64,000 nucleotides of DNA from Bacteroidales bacterium (GCA_024398105.1 JAKSJP010000011.1:1-64000); one strand, 5' to 3'. Counted from the stretch's first letter, positions 26,455-35,015 are shown. The notes: generated by a model from the sequence alone, not told the origin. Program-made: numbers and translations.

Positions 26455-27411
26455 ATGAAGACAGGACTTACAGGAAGATTATGCAGGCTGGCCTTTGTGC
26501 TGGCCTGCGCTTCCGTCCTGTCTTCCTGCGGTATCTCTAAGGCATTCCTGTCGAACAGCCCGAGGTACCATGCCGGAGTCGCGAACCCGACCGGCTATGC
26601 GCCCGAAGGCACTCTGGAGGAGTGCGTCTACCGCTGTTCGGTCGAGGGCCCGGAAAGCCGGAGGATGCTGGTGTACCTTCCCAAGGGGTACCATGATACC
26701 GAGACCCGATATCCCGTCCTGTATCTCCTACATGGTGCCAGGGGCTACGAGACCAGCTGGGTGAAGAAGGGCACGCTGCTCCAGCTGACCGACAGCCTGT
26801 TCAGGGAAGGCCTGGCCGAGCCATGCATAGTCGTGACGCCGAACATGAACCAGTACAAGGACGACTCTGACTTCGACGATTCACGCTACAAGGACATGTT
26901 CGAGTCGGTCTTCGAGGTCGACGGAGCGGTCGAGAGCAGCTTCGTGGAGGATGTCGTCGGATATGTCGACAGCCATTTCAGGACCCTAGCCAGGAAGGAG
27001 TCAAGAGCCATAGCGGGCCTTTCGATCGGCGGCCTGCAGAGCATGTACATCTCCGCCAACAACCCAGCCTCGTTCGACTATGTCGGACTGTTCTCGCCGA
27101 TGTGCGGCATAATCCGCAAGGCCGGTCCCCACAGCAGCTTCTACAGGGACCGCCGGGAGAAGCAGAGCGTGCAGTTCTCGGAAGGCAACAGTCCTCTCCT
27201 ATACAACATCTATGTCGGCAAGGGCGACGTAGTGTACCCTCAGGTCAGGATGTACACAAGATACATGGACAGGATGGGATTCCCGTACGATGTGTACTAC
27301 ACCAGGGGTGACCATGACTGGCCCAACTGGAAGGCCTACTACATCGACCTGCTCCAGAGGCTGTGGAGGAAGGAACCCGTCGAACTTGCTCCTATAGTCA
27401 TCAGGAAATAG
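26455..27411 (+). CDS. CE1-like esterase lipoprotein
   Basis: A 318-residue alpha/beta hydrolase anchored by a lipobox (LSSC). It has the oxyanion motif YLLHGARGYE, nucleophile elbow GLSIGG (Ser about residue 187), and a C-terminal GDHDWPNW with the catalytic His. It resembles the secreted esterase at 18220-19338 in order and motifs but is clearly diverged. It likely hydrolyses acyl esters on glycans at the cell surface. Two copies of the GGTACCATG word lie within its first 250 bp. It ends 87 bp before the leader ORF of the ATP-grasp operon. Confidence 0.85.
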   Translation: MKTGLTGRLCRLAFVLACASVLSSCGISKAFLSNSPRYHAGVANPTGYAPEGTLEECVYRCSVEGPESRRMLVYLPKGYHDTETRYPVLYLLHGARGYETSWVKKGTLLQLTDSLFREGLAEPCIVVTPNMNQYKDDSDFDDSRYKDMFESVFEVDGAVESSFVEDVVGYVDSHFRTLARKESRAIAGLSIGGLQSMYISANNPASFDYVGLFSPMCGIIRKAGPHSSFYRDRREKQSVQFSEGNSPLLYNIYVGKGDVVYPQVRMYTRYMDRMGFPYDVYYTRGDHDWPNWKAYYIDLLQRLWRKEPVELAPIVIRK

Positions 27412-27497
27412 CTGCGATCGGAGGCGAGTATCGTTTTAAGTGAAAATTTTTCGCCAAAACGCTTGCACTTGACGCTCAGGATTCATAGATTTACACC

Positions 27498-27605
27498 ATG
27501 AAATCAATCTCGAGAAGGAATAATAACAATAATAATCAGCAGCAGGGTAATCAGAATACTCTGCCGCTTCGTTATGTTCTTCCCGGTCGGGACATGGTGA
27601 GATAA
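27498..27605 (+). CDS. 35-codon Asn/Gln-rich leader or precursor ORF
   Basis: A 35-residue frame: MKSISRR, six Asn codons in a row, three Gln, GNQN, then TLPLRYVLPGRDMVR and TAA. The 13-residue stretch 8-20 contains 8 Asn and 4 Gln. A TAnnTTT-like element (TAGATTTA, 27487-27494) lies 3 nt before the ATG. A strong hairpin follows 30 nt after the stop, and then comes a five-gene operon of ATP-grasp, alpha-E, transglutaminase and two desuccinylase-like genes. Two readings are open: an attenuation leader peptide sensing charged tRNA-Asn/Gln, or the small peptide substrate of the downstream enzymes. It could also be a chance frame; no homologue is known to me. Confidence 0.5.
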   Translation: MKSISRRNNNNNNQQQGNQNTLPLRYVLPGRDMVR

Positions 27606-27635
27606 AGCAAGGAAAAAAACAATAGCAGGACTATA

Positions 27636-27667
27636 AGACAGCCGGGGCCGAAAGGTTCCGGCTGTCT
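27636..27667 (+). terminator. Leader hairpin before the ATP-grasp operon
   Basis: A perfect 10-bp stem, AGACAGCCGG with CCGGCTGTCT, around a 12-nt loop. It stands between the 35-codon ORF and the first enzyme gene (ATG at 27713). There is no T-run after it, so it could be an attenuator, an mRNA-stability element or a processing site. Confidence 0.65.
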
Positions 27668-27712
27668 GCGTTCTGCCTGCGGAGGGAAAAACCAACATAA
27701 ACGAACATAAAC

Positions 27713-29032
27713 ATGCAGTCATTAATTGAAAACCGTGATTCGGTCAACCGCTGGCTTGAGCGGTATGGAGTCAGATTCGGAGTCTACAAGGGAGGGGTGT
27801 TCAACGAGCAGCTGTTCCCTTTCGACTCAATCCCAAGGATCATTGCCCGTGAGGATTGGCAGATGCTCGAGAAAGGTCTTGTCCAGAGGGTCAAGGCGCT
27901 CAACGCGTTCCTGTGGGACATCTACCATGAGAAGAACATAATCAAGGACGGAGTGGTCCCTGAGGAGTTCGTCTACTCATCCAAGGGATACATGCCTGAG
28001 TGCGAAGGGATAGACCCTGAAGGCAGGATCTACTCGCACATCAGCGGAATCGACCTCGTCGAAGGCAAGGACGGCAGCTGGTTCATCCTCGAGGACAACC
28101 TCAGGATACCATCGGGAGCATCCTATCCGATGATCGCAAGGGAGATCACGCGCAAGGTGTCGCCGGTCACATTCATCGACAACCACGTGGCCGACAACCG
28201 CGACTACGCAGTCCTTCTCAAGGAGATGATGGACAGCGTCAACAAGGGCAGGGGAATCAACGTGATCCTCACTCCGGGAAGATACAACTCCGCCTTCTTC
28301 GAGCATTCGTACCTCGCCGAGAAGACAGGAGCGGTGCTCGCGTTCCCTGGCGACATGACCGTGGAGGACGACATCGTATGGTACACCGGCCTCTTCAAGG
28401 AGAAGATCAGGGTCGGAGCGATCTACCGCCGCGTGAGCGACGAGTACCTTGACCCGATGGCCTTCGAGGCGTCGTCACTGCTCGGCGTCCCTAACCTCTT
28501 CCAGGCCTACAGGAAGGGCAACGTGGCAGTCATCAACGGATTCGGAAACGGCGTGGCCGACGACAAGGGAATCTACTACTTCGTGCCTAAGATGGTCAGG
28601 TACTATCTCCACGAGGAGCCGATCCTCCACAACGCGCCTACCTATCTTCCGTATTTCAAGGAGGACTACGACTACATCCTCGCCAACATCGGCAAGCTCG
28701 TCATCAAGGACGTCAGCGAAGCGGGCGGCTACGGAGTGGTGTTCGGACGCGACCTCAGCCCTGAGAAGCTCGAGGAACTGAAGACCCTCATCGTGGAGCA
28801 GCCTAGACGATGGATCGCCCAGGAGGTGATCGACTTCAAGGACCTCGAGATACTCGAGGGCATGGAGAAGGTCGAGAGGAAGGCCGACCTGCGCGCATTC
28901 GTGGTATCGGGCGCCGACGGGGTCAAGGTCTGGAAGAGCGGCCTGACGAGGTTCTCGAGGAATCCGGACTCGTTCGTGGTGAACTCAAGCCAGGGCGGCG
29001 GATTCAAGGACACATGGGTAATGGAAGATTAA
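27713..29032 (+). CDS. Circularly permuted ATP-grasp protein (DUF404/DUF407)
   Basis: A 439-residue member of the circularly permuted ATP-grasp family. Typical segments are DYAVLLKEM, LTPGRYNSAFFEHSYLA, VGAIYRRVSDEYLDPMAF, NAFGNGV-like INGFGNGVADDKGIYYFVP, FVIKDVSEAGGYGVV-like LVIKDVSEAGGYGVVFG and PRRWIAQEVIDF. It is shorter than many family members because no alpha-E domain is fused; that domain is the next gene. Published comparative genomics (Iyer, Aravind and colleagues) predicts that such ATP-grasps, with alpha-E and transglutaminase partners, join or modify peptides. It opens a tightly packed operon through 32420. Confidence 0.9.
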   Translation: MQSLIENRDSVNRWLERYGVRFGVYKGGVFNEQLFPFDSIPRIIAREDWQMLEKGLVQRVKALNAFLWDIYHEKNIIKDGVVPEEFVYSSKGYMPECEGIDPEGRIYSHISGIDLVEGKDGSWFILEDNLRIPSGASYPMIAREITRKVSPVTFIDNHVADNRDYAVLLKEMMDSVNKGRGINVILTPGRYNSAFFEHSYLAEKTGAVLAFPGDMTVEDDIVWYTGLFKEKIRVGAIYRRVSDEYLDPMAFEASSLLGVPNLFQAYRKGNVAVINGFGNGVADDKGIYYFVPKMVRYYLHEEPILHNAPTYLPYFKEDYDYILANIGKLVIKDVSEAGGYGVVFGRDLSPEKLEELKTLIVEQPRRWIAQEVIDFKDLEILEGMEKVERKADLRAFVVSGADGVKVWKSGLTRFSRNPDSFVVNSSQGGGFKDTWVMED

Positions 29033-29048
29033 GTAACGGACATATCAG

Positions 29049-29747
29049 ATGAAACAGACAATCATATCACCGGCAAAGGCCAACAGCATGTACTGGCTTG
29101 GAAGATATACCGAAAGGATATACCTCCAGCTTCACCTCCTCCGCAAGTGCTTCGACAAGATGATCGACGGAAAGCCCGAGGACTACAACGGATACCTCTC
29201 ATCCATCGGCAACACCTTCACCTACGCCGACCTCGAGCAGGAGCGCTACGCTCTGGTCCATGACAAGTACAATCCAGTATCAATCCTCTCATGCATCGAG
29301 AGAGCCAACGACAACGCCCTGATAATCAGGGATGAGATCACCAGTCCTACCCTCGGATACATACAGATGAGCATGGAGACCCTGCGCCGTGCAGCCGCCG
29401 ATGGCGAGCAGCCTACGGTCGATGAGCTCCAGGACCTTACCGACTGGATGCTGGCATTCTGGGGATCGATAGAGGAGAGGGTCTATGACGACAGGGTCAA
29501 GACCCTGCTGAAGATAGGCAAGCTGGTAGAGCACATCGACATGAACATCCGCTTCGCCTACAAGTTCTACCGCATCGAGGAAGCCTTCGCGTCGCTCGTG
29601 ACCTGCTTCCAGAAGGAGCCGAGGGCATTCAACGCCGATGCGATGGACGCCCTGCGCGAGGCCATAGACGAGAAGTCCTACGACCCGAAGGACCCTGTAT
29701 ATGTGAACAAGGTGCAGATACTTCTGGGAAATCTCGTAACTTTATAG
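29049..29747 (+). CDS. Alpha-E (DUF403) protein
   Basis: A 232-residue all-helical protein of the alpha-E family. The family opening is seen in SPAKANSMYWLGRYTERIY, followed by SCIERANDNALIIRDEITS and VEHIDMNIRF. It is the constant partner of circularly permuted ATP-grasp proteins and transglutaminases, often fused to the former; its exact biochemical task is not known. It begins 16 bp after the ATP-grasp gene and ends 2 bp before the transglutaminase gene, so the three are surely one transcript. Confidence 0.9.
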   Translation: MKQTIISPAKANSMYWLGRYTERIYLQLHLLRKCFDKMIDGKPEDYNGYLSSIGNTFTYADLEQERYALVHDKYNPVSILSCIERANDNALIIRDEITSPTLGYIQMSMETLRRAAADGEQPTVDELQDLTDWMLAFWGSIEERVYDDRVKTLLKIGKLVEHIDMNIRFAYKFYRIEEAFASLVTCFQKEPRAFNADAMDALREAIDEKSYDPKDPVYVNKVQILLGNLVTL

Positions 29748-29749
29748 CG

Positions 29750-30520
29750 ATGGCCCGTTTCCTCTTCACATACCGGTCTGAGACCCGCTTTTCCGTGCCC
29801 GTCACCGGACACAGCTTCCTGCTGCGCGTACTGCCGCTGAGCGACGGTCCCCAGCAGCTGGAGCAGGCGTCCCTCAGCCTGGAACCCGGGCCCGACAGCC
29901 TCTGCGGCGACGTCGACAAGTGGGGAGCGGAGATATCCTACGGTATAGCGTCGGGACCGCACGACCATTTCAGCTATGTCAGCAGCGGCATCGTGGAGAC
30001 TTCTGGAGAACCCCGATTGGACCCTCATCCCTCGCCGGTGTTCAGGGTGCCTACGGCGCTCACGGGCTTCTGCGAGGAGATGCGCGGGCTGTGCGTGGAA
30101 GGCGGTGGCCTGGAGGCTGCCAAGGCCATGATGGTAAAGGTCAGCGGGGCCGTGGCCTATGTGCCAGGCAGCACGGGTGTCGCGACGAGCGCGGCCGAGG
30201 CCTTCCACCAGAGGAAGGGCGTCTGCCAGGACTTCTCGCACATACTCATCGCCCTGTGCCGCGAATGTGGCATCCCGGCCCGCTACGTATGCGGATTCGT
30301 TACGGGGGAGGGCGAGACCCACGCATGGACCGAGGTATGGCATGAGGGATCATGGTACGGTCTGGACGCGACGTCAGGTCTTCCGTGCGACGACACCTAC
30401 ATCGCCGTCGCCTTCGGGCGCGACGCGGCCGACTGCTCAGTGAGCCGTGGTGTGTTCACCGGGTCGGCGCTGCAGCGGACGGAAACGAAAGTAACAGTTG
30501 AAGAATTATTTGAGAAATGA
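29750..30520 (+). CDS. Transglutaminase-like cysteine protein of the ATP-grasp operon
   Basis: A 256-residue protein with an N-terminal beta-rich bacterial transglutaminase domain and a transglutaminase core. The catalytic triad is complete: Cys in RKGVCQDFSHI, His in GETHAWTEVW, Asp in GLDATSGLP. In this operon type it is predicted to act as a peptidase or amidotransferase that trims or links the product of the ATP-grasp. It overlaps the start of the next gene by 4 bp (ATGA). A GAGG-like ribosome site is in the 3' end of the gene before it. Confidence 0.9.
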   Translation: MARFLFTYRSETRFSVPVTGHSFLLRVLPLSDGPQQLEQASLSLEPGPDSLCGDVDKWGAEISYGIASGPHDHFSYVSSGIVETSGEPRLDPHPSPVFRVPTALTGFCEEMRGLCVEGGGLEAAKAMMVKVSGAVAYVPGSTGVATSAAEAFHQRKGVCQDFSHILIALCRECGIPARYVCGFVTGEGETHAWTEVWHEGSWYGLDATSGLPCDDTYIAVAFGRDAADCSVSRGVFTGSALQRTETKVTVEELFEK

Positions 30521-31443
30521 TAAAGACAGTGTTCGAGAGGTCCCTGCCGGTGGGCGAGACCTTCTCGATAAAGAAGAATGTAATCAGCAACGGCACCGGG
30601 AAGAAGCGTGTCTGCATAGTAAGCGGAACGCACGGTGACGAGCTGGAAGGACAGTTCATCTGCTTCCAGTTCCAGAAGGAGATACTCGAGGAGATCGACT
30701 GCCTCGACGGCACGATAGAGGTCTATCCAGCCCTCAATCCGATGGGCATCGACTCGATCAGCAGAGGAATCCCCAACTTCGACCTCGACATGAACAGGAT
30801 ATTCCCCGGAGACCCTCAGGGCACCATGGCCGAGCAGGCCGCGGCGGCCATCGTGGAGGACATCAAGGGTGCCGACATGGTCATCGACATCCATTCGAGC
30901 AACATCTTCCTGCGTGAGGTCCCGCAGGTCCGCATAAGCGAGATGACGGCGGACGTGCTGGTACCATGGGCCCGTCACCTGAACACGGACTTCATATGGG
31001 TGCACGGAGCCGCGACGGTGCTCGAGGCGACTCTCGCACATTCACTGAACACCAGGGACACCCCGACGCTCGTGGTCGAGCTGGGAGTGGGCATGAGGAT
31101 CAACCACTACTACGGGAAGAAGATGGTCCTCGGACTGAAGAACCTCATCGCCAAGATGGGAATGTGGAAGGGTGCAGTCGACCAGTCGGCCATCACCGAC
31201 CCTATCGTGTCCGTCGGCGACCAGGTCAGCTTCGTCAACGCGCCTGCTTCGGGAATCTTCTCGACCGAGACACACAACGAGAGGATAGTCGAGGTAGGTG
31301 ACAGCCTGGGACAGATCATCAGCCCGCTCACAGGCGAGGTCATCGAGGACATCAAGGCTCCTTGCAGGGGATATCTCTTCACTATCAGGGCATACCCGGT
31401 ATGCTACGAGGGTTCACTTCTTGCCAGAATACACAGGATATGA
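30517..31443 (+). CDS. Succinylglutamate desuccinylase/aspartoacylase-family enzyme (active form)
   Basis: A 308-residue zinc-dependent deacylase of the AstE/AspA family (M14-like fold). Zinc ligands are His39 and Glu42 in SGTHGDELEG and His126 in DIHSSN; NRIFPG supplies the substrate Arg; Glu in VVELGVG fits the catalytic base. Such enzymes hydrolyse N-acyl amino acids. The C-terminal 90 residues form a barrel-sandwich domain (APASGIFSTET, VGDSLGQIISPLTGEV). The gene overlaps the transglutaminase gene by 4 bp and the next paralogue by 4 bp, suggesting a physical complex with it. Confidence 0.88.
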   Translation: MIKTVFERSLPVGETFSIKKNVISNGTGKKRVCIVSGTHGDELEGQFICFQFQKEILEEIDCLDGTIEVYPALNPMGIDSISRGIPNFDLDMNRIFPGDPQGTMAEQAAAAIVEDIKGADMVIDIHSSNIFLREVPQVRISEMTADVLVPWARHLNTDFIWVHGAATVLEATLAHSLNTRDTPTLVVELGVGMRINHYYGKKMVLGLKNLIAKMGMWKGAVDQSAITDPIVSVGDQVSFVNAPASGIFSTETHNERIVEVGDSLGQIISPLTGEVIEDIKAPCRGYLFTIRAYPVCYEGSLLARIHRI

Positions 31444-32420
31444 GAAAGGAATTGATTTTCAGCATGGAGTCGCCGTACCGCGACACATTCAGGATATGGG
31501 GATACCGCTTCGGAAGCGGCGAGAAGAGTCTCGCGGTGGTAGGTGCCATGCGCGGCGACGAGGTGCACCAGCAGCTGGTGTGCGCCCAGCTTGTATCAAG
31601 GCTGGAGAAGATGGAGAAGGAAGGCAAGCTCATGGAAGGCCACGAGATACTCGTGATCCCGTCGGCGAACCCGTTCTCGATGAACATAGAGAAGCGCTTC
31701 TGGGCGCTCGACGGGACGGACATCAACAGGATGTTCCCGGGCTACGACCTGGGAGAGACGACCCAGAGGATCGCGTCAGGCCTCTTCGAGGCGATCAAGG
31801 ACTACAGGTACGGCATCCAGATGGCAAGCTCGTACATGAGCGGAGACTTCATCCCTCACGTGAGGATCACCAGGACCGGCTTCGAGGACGTGGACACCGC
31901 GCGCCTCTTCGGTCTTCCGTACGTCTCTGTCAGGGAGGCGAAGCCTTTCGACACCGCGACGCTCAACTACAACTGGCAGATCTGGTGCGCCAAGGCCTAC
32001 TCGCTGTACGGCGGCCAGAATGACGACGTCACCCCCGAGAGCTCCAGGGCCATGGTGGACTCCATCCTGAAGTTCACCCACAGGATAGGGCTGTCGGTCC
32101 CAGTGGCAAACAGTGCAAAGATGTCGTACGAGACCATCGTGGTCGAGGACGGGGACATCGTCAAGGTCAAGGCGCCGTCGGCCGGAATATTCCAGACTGC
32201 CGTCAAGGCAGGTGATGAAGTGGGCGAGGGTCAGGTCATAGCAAGGATCATAGACCCGTACGAAGGTAAGGTGCTCGACCATGTGACCTCGCCGTGCGAC
32301 GGAGTAGTCTTCTATCTCCTGAACAAGCCGTTGGCACTCCAGAGTGGGCCGATCTTCGAGATCATCGCGTTCAGCCCTGCTTCTGCTGCTCAGGATGGGC
32401 ATGGAGATCGTAGGCCCTGA
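31440..32420 (+). CDS. Succinylglutamate desuccinylase-like paralogue lacking catalytic residues
   Basis: A 326-residue paralogue of the gene before it, with the same fold and C-terminal domain (APSAGIFQTAVKAGDEVGEG). The zinc site is lost: the motif reads GAMRGDEVHQQ (Arg38 instead of His), and the second His is Met128 in IQMASSYM; the Glu of the catalytic VELG strand reads LNYNWQ. The DINRMFPG substrate segment is kept. So it is probably a non-catalytic partner, perhaps for binding or regulation of the active paralogue. The ATG overlaps the previous stop (ATGA); a start further upstream would lie deep in that gene. Confidence 0.85.
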   Translation: MRKELIFSMESPYRDTFRIWGYRFGSGEKSLAVVGAMRGDEVHQQLVCAQLVSRLEKMEKEGKLMEGHEILVIPSANPFSMNIEKRFWALDGTDINRMFPGYDLGETTQRIASGLFEAIKDYRYGIQMASSYMSGDFIPHVRITRTGFEDVDTARLFGLPYVSVREAKPFDTATLNYNWQIWCAKAYSLYGGQNDDVTPESSRAMVDSILKFTHRIGLSVPVANSAKMSYETIVVEDGDIVKVKAPSAGIFQTAVKAGDEVGEGQVIARIIDPYEGKVLDHVTSPCDGVVFYLLNKPLALQSGPIFEIIAFSPASAAQDGHGDRRP

Positions 32421-32622
32421 TCGAGTCGAAGTAGTCAGCCAGGACCTTGCATGTGGTCTTAGGATCCAGGGTGAACTTCCCTAGGACCTTGTCACCGTCC
32501 ATCAGACCAACGCCGAGCTTTCCAAGTTCGGCGTTATATTTCAGTACGAGCATCTTCTGCTCGAAATCATCGTCGGTGAAGCCAACGCAGAGACCGTCCT
32601 GGGTAGAGAATATCTGATTCAT
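32371..32622 (-). CDS. 83-residue protein of unknown function
   Basis: A short cytoplasmic protein, MNQIFSTQDGLCVGFTDDDF at its start, with a beta-rich first half and a helical end (KVLADYFDSIRAYDLHAHPE). Its codons follow the usage of the region. The last 50 bp overlap the 3' end of the convergent desuccinylase-like gene, so both coding frames share this DNA in antisense. I do not recognise a family. A leader of about 50 AT-rich bases separates its start from the divergent M48 peptidase promoter. Confidence 0.6.
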   Translation of the reverse strand: MNQIFSTQDGLCVGFTDDDFEQKMLVLKYNAELGKLGVGLMDGDKVLGKFTLDPKTTCKVLADYFDSIRAYDLHAHPEQQKQG

Positions 32623-32674
32623 TCCTATTTTGCTTTTAAAGCAGCAAAAATAAGGATTTTAAACGGACTTTCCC

Positions 32675-32682
32675 TATATTTG
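32675..32682 (+). promoter_or_regulatory. Promoter -7 element of the M48 peptidase gene
   Basis: TATATTTG, 20 nt before the ATG at 32703. Confidence 0.65.
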
Positions 32683-32702
32683 GGATACTAACGGATACTA
32701 CA

Positions 32703-33491
32703 ATGAAGTCTTATAGAATCTCAGTCCTGGCCGCCATCGTGGCAGCCTCATTTGCAGCCACAGGCTGCGGAATCCTCAACAGTGGTCAGATGGACGCCGG
32801 ATATCTCGCCGGAGCGGCTGGCAACGCCATCAAGGCGGCCACCCTCAGCAACGCACAGGTCATCGAGCTATGCCGACAGTCCGTAGCACTGATGGACTCG
32901 GAGAACAAGGTCAACAACGGCGCATACAAGACACGTCTCGACAGGGTGATGGCAGGCATCACCGAGGTCGAGGGAGTCAAGCTCAACCTCAAGGTCTACG
33001 AGACCAGCGAGATCAACGCCTTCGCCTGCGGTGACGGATCGATACGCGTCTATTCAGGTCTGATGGACGTTATGGACGACGACCAGCTCATCGCCATCAT
33101 AGGCCACGAGATCGGCCATGTGATGCACAAGGACACGAAGACAGCGATGCAGAGGGCCTATGCGGCAGCGGCAGCGCGCGGAGTGGTCGCAGCGACAGGC
33201 GGGACTGTAGGCGAACTGGCCAAGTCATCGATAGGAGACATCGCTTCGTCATTCGTATCAGCCCAGTTCTCGCAGAAGCAGGAGTTCGCAGCCGACGAAT
33301 ACGGATACGAATTCGCCATAAAGCACGGACACAGCCCTTACAGCATGGCGACTGCTCTGGAGAAGCTCGTGTCTCTCAGCAAGAGCGGAGGCGCGACGGC
33401 ATCCGCAGTCGCAAAGATGTTCTCATCCCATCCGGACAGCGCCCTCCGCGCCCAGAAGATGAGAGCCAAGGCCGATGCACTGAAGAAGTAG
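32703..33491 (+). CDS. M48-family metallopeptidase lipoprotein
   Basis: A 262-residue periplasmic lipoprotein peptidase (lipobox ATGC). The HExxH zinc motif is GHEIGHVMH (about residue 134), the third ligand Glu is in KQEFAADEYGYEFA. This set is typical of LoiP/BepA-like M48 peptidases that maintain outer-membrane proteins. An alanine-rich helical region (MQRAYAAAAARGVVAA) follows the active site. The gene has its own promoter; a GH28 gene begins 46 bp after it and may be partly co-transcribed. Confidence 0.9.
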   Translation: MKSYRISVLAAIVAASFAATGCGILNSGQMDAGYLAGAAGNAIKAATLSNAQVIELCRQSVALMDSENKVNNGAYKTRLDRVMAGITEVEGVKLNLKVYETSEINAFACGDGSIRVYSGLMDVMDDDQLIAIIGHEIGHVMHKDTKTAMQRAYAAAAARGVVAATGGTVGELAKSSIGDIASSFVSAQFSQKQEFAADEYGYEFAIKHGHSPYSMATALEKLVSLSKSGGATASAVAKMFSSHPDSALRAQKMRAKADALKK

Positions 33492-33536
33492 CAGCTCCTG
33501 TCAGACACACAGATAAACCACATAACACACAATACA

Positions 33537-34988
33537 ATGAGACGACTGATCATCACCATCACCGCCGTATTCTGTATCATGGTACCATGTACCGCGTCCG
33601 TGCATAACGTAAGGGACTACGGCGCCAAGGGCGACGGCGTCACCATCGACTCCCCGGCAATCAACGCAGCCATCAAGGCGGCAGCGTCCGAAGGAGGCGG
33701 AATGGTCTACATACCGTCCGGCACATATGCGTCATACACGATCAGGCTCGAGAGCCACATCCATCTCCACCTTGAGAAGGGTGCCGTCCTCAAGGCAGCG
33801 GAAGGAGAGCAGTTCGACGCTGCAGAACCCGGTCCTGACCCTCAGTATCAGGACTTCGGGCACAGCCACTGGAAGAACTCCCTGATCTGGGGTATCGGCA
33901 TCGATGACGTAACCATCAGCGGCGAGGGCATGATCGACGGGTCAAACCTATCCGCTGGGTATGGAGACCACGCGGTGAAAGACGGCATCGCCAACAAGAT
34001 GATAGCGCTCAAGGACTGCAAACAGGTGGTCATCAGGGACATCACCATGTTCCGCGGAGGGCACTTCTGCCTCCTCGCCACCGGCATAGACAACCTTCTC
34101 CTGGACGGCCTGACCGTTGACACCAACCGTGACGGGCTCGACATCGACTGCTGCAGGAACGTCAGGGTCACAAACTGCAACGTCAACTCTCCTTTTGATG
34201 ACGGCATCGTCCTCAAGGCATCGTACGCGATGGGCAGGTTCATCGACACCAGGAACGTGGCTATCACCAACTGCAACATCAGCGGATACGATGTAGGCAC
34301 CATGCTCGACGCGACATACAAGCCTGCCACGCTGACTTCACCTCACGACGGAAGGACACGAATCGCCCGCAGCTCCGGCAGGATCAAGCTCGGAACCGAA
34401 TCCAGTGGCGGATTCAAGAACATCGCGATCAGCAACTGCACCTTCGATTTCTGCGGAGGCATCCTGATCGAGTCGATGGACGGAGGCTACGCGGAGGACA
34501 TCGTGATAAGCAACCTCACCATGAGGGACTGCCTTGACACCCCTCTCTTCATAAGGCTGGGCAGCCGCATGCGCAGCCCTGAAGGCACCGAGATCGGCAT
34601 GATAAGAAGGGTGCTCATCAGCGACGTCAACGCATACAACACGATGGGTGCCTATGGAGTCATCATCTCCGGCATCCCAGGTCACGACATAGAGGATTTC
34701 ACCCTCAGGAACATCCACCTCAACTACACCGGTGGGTTCAGCAAGGAGGAAGCCATAAAGAAGGCGCCAGAAAACGAGAAAGCATACCCGGACACTCCTA
34801 TGTTCTCCGGCAACAGACCGATGCCTGCCAAGGGCATCTTCATGCGTCACACCGACGGCTTCACACTCGACGGGGTCCACTTCTCATATGAGAAGACAGA
34901 TACACGTCCACTGTTCTTCACTGAAGACGTGAAGAATCTCAATGCGAGGGACATCACCCTCGAGGGCAAGCCGGTGAAGGTAAAGTAA
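33537..34988 (+). CDS. Glycoside hydrolase family 28 (polygalacturonase-like)
   Basis: A 483-residue secreted right-handed beta-helix enzyme. The signal peptide is followed by the GH28 start VRDYGAKGDGVTIDSPAINAAI. Catalytic segments are VDTNRDGLDIDCC (for the usual NTD), SPFDDGIVLK (for DDC) and RSSGRIKLG (for RIK), so acidic residues for inversion are present though the motifs are partly altered. It probably hydrolyses pectin-like galacturonan or rhamnogalacturonan. No SusC/SusD pair or other pectin genes are adjacent. CATGGTACCATG, the full palindrome, lies in its signal peptide. Confidence 0.88.
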   Translation: MRRLIITITAVFCIMVPCTASVHNVRDYGAKGDGVTIDSPAINAAIKAAASEGGGMVYIPSGTYASYTIRLESHIHLHLEKGAVLKAAEGEQFDAAEPGPDPQYQDFGHSHWKNSLIWGIGIDDVTISGEGMIDGSNLSAGYGDHAVKDGIANKMIALKDCKQVVIRDITMFRGGHFCLLATGIDNLLLDGLTVDTNRDGLDIDCCRNVRVTNCNVNSPFDDGIVLKASYAMGRFIDTRNVAITNCNISGYDVGTMLDATYKPATLTSPHDGRTRIARSSGRIKLGTESSGGFKNIAISNCTFDFCGGILIESMDGGYAEDIVISNLTMRDCLDTPLFIRLGSRMRSPEGTEIGMIRRVLISDVNAYNTMGAYGVIISGIPGHDIEDFTLRNIHLNYTGGFSKEEAIKKAPENEKAYPDTPMFSGNRPMPAKGIFMRHTDGFTLDGVHFSYEKTDTRPLFFTEDVKNLNARDITLEGKPVKVK

Positions 34989-35015
34989 TCATCACGCTAA
35001 CAGAAACACAAGAAT

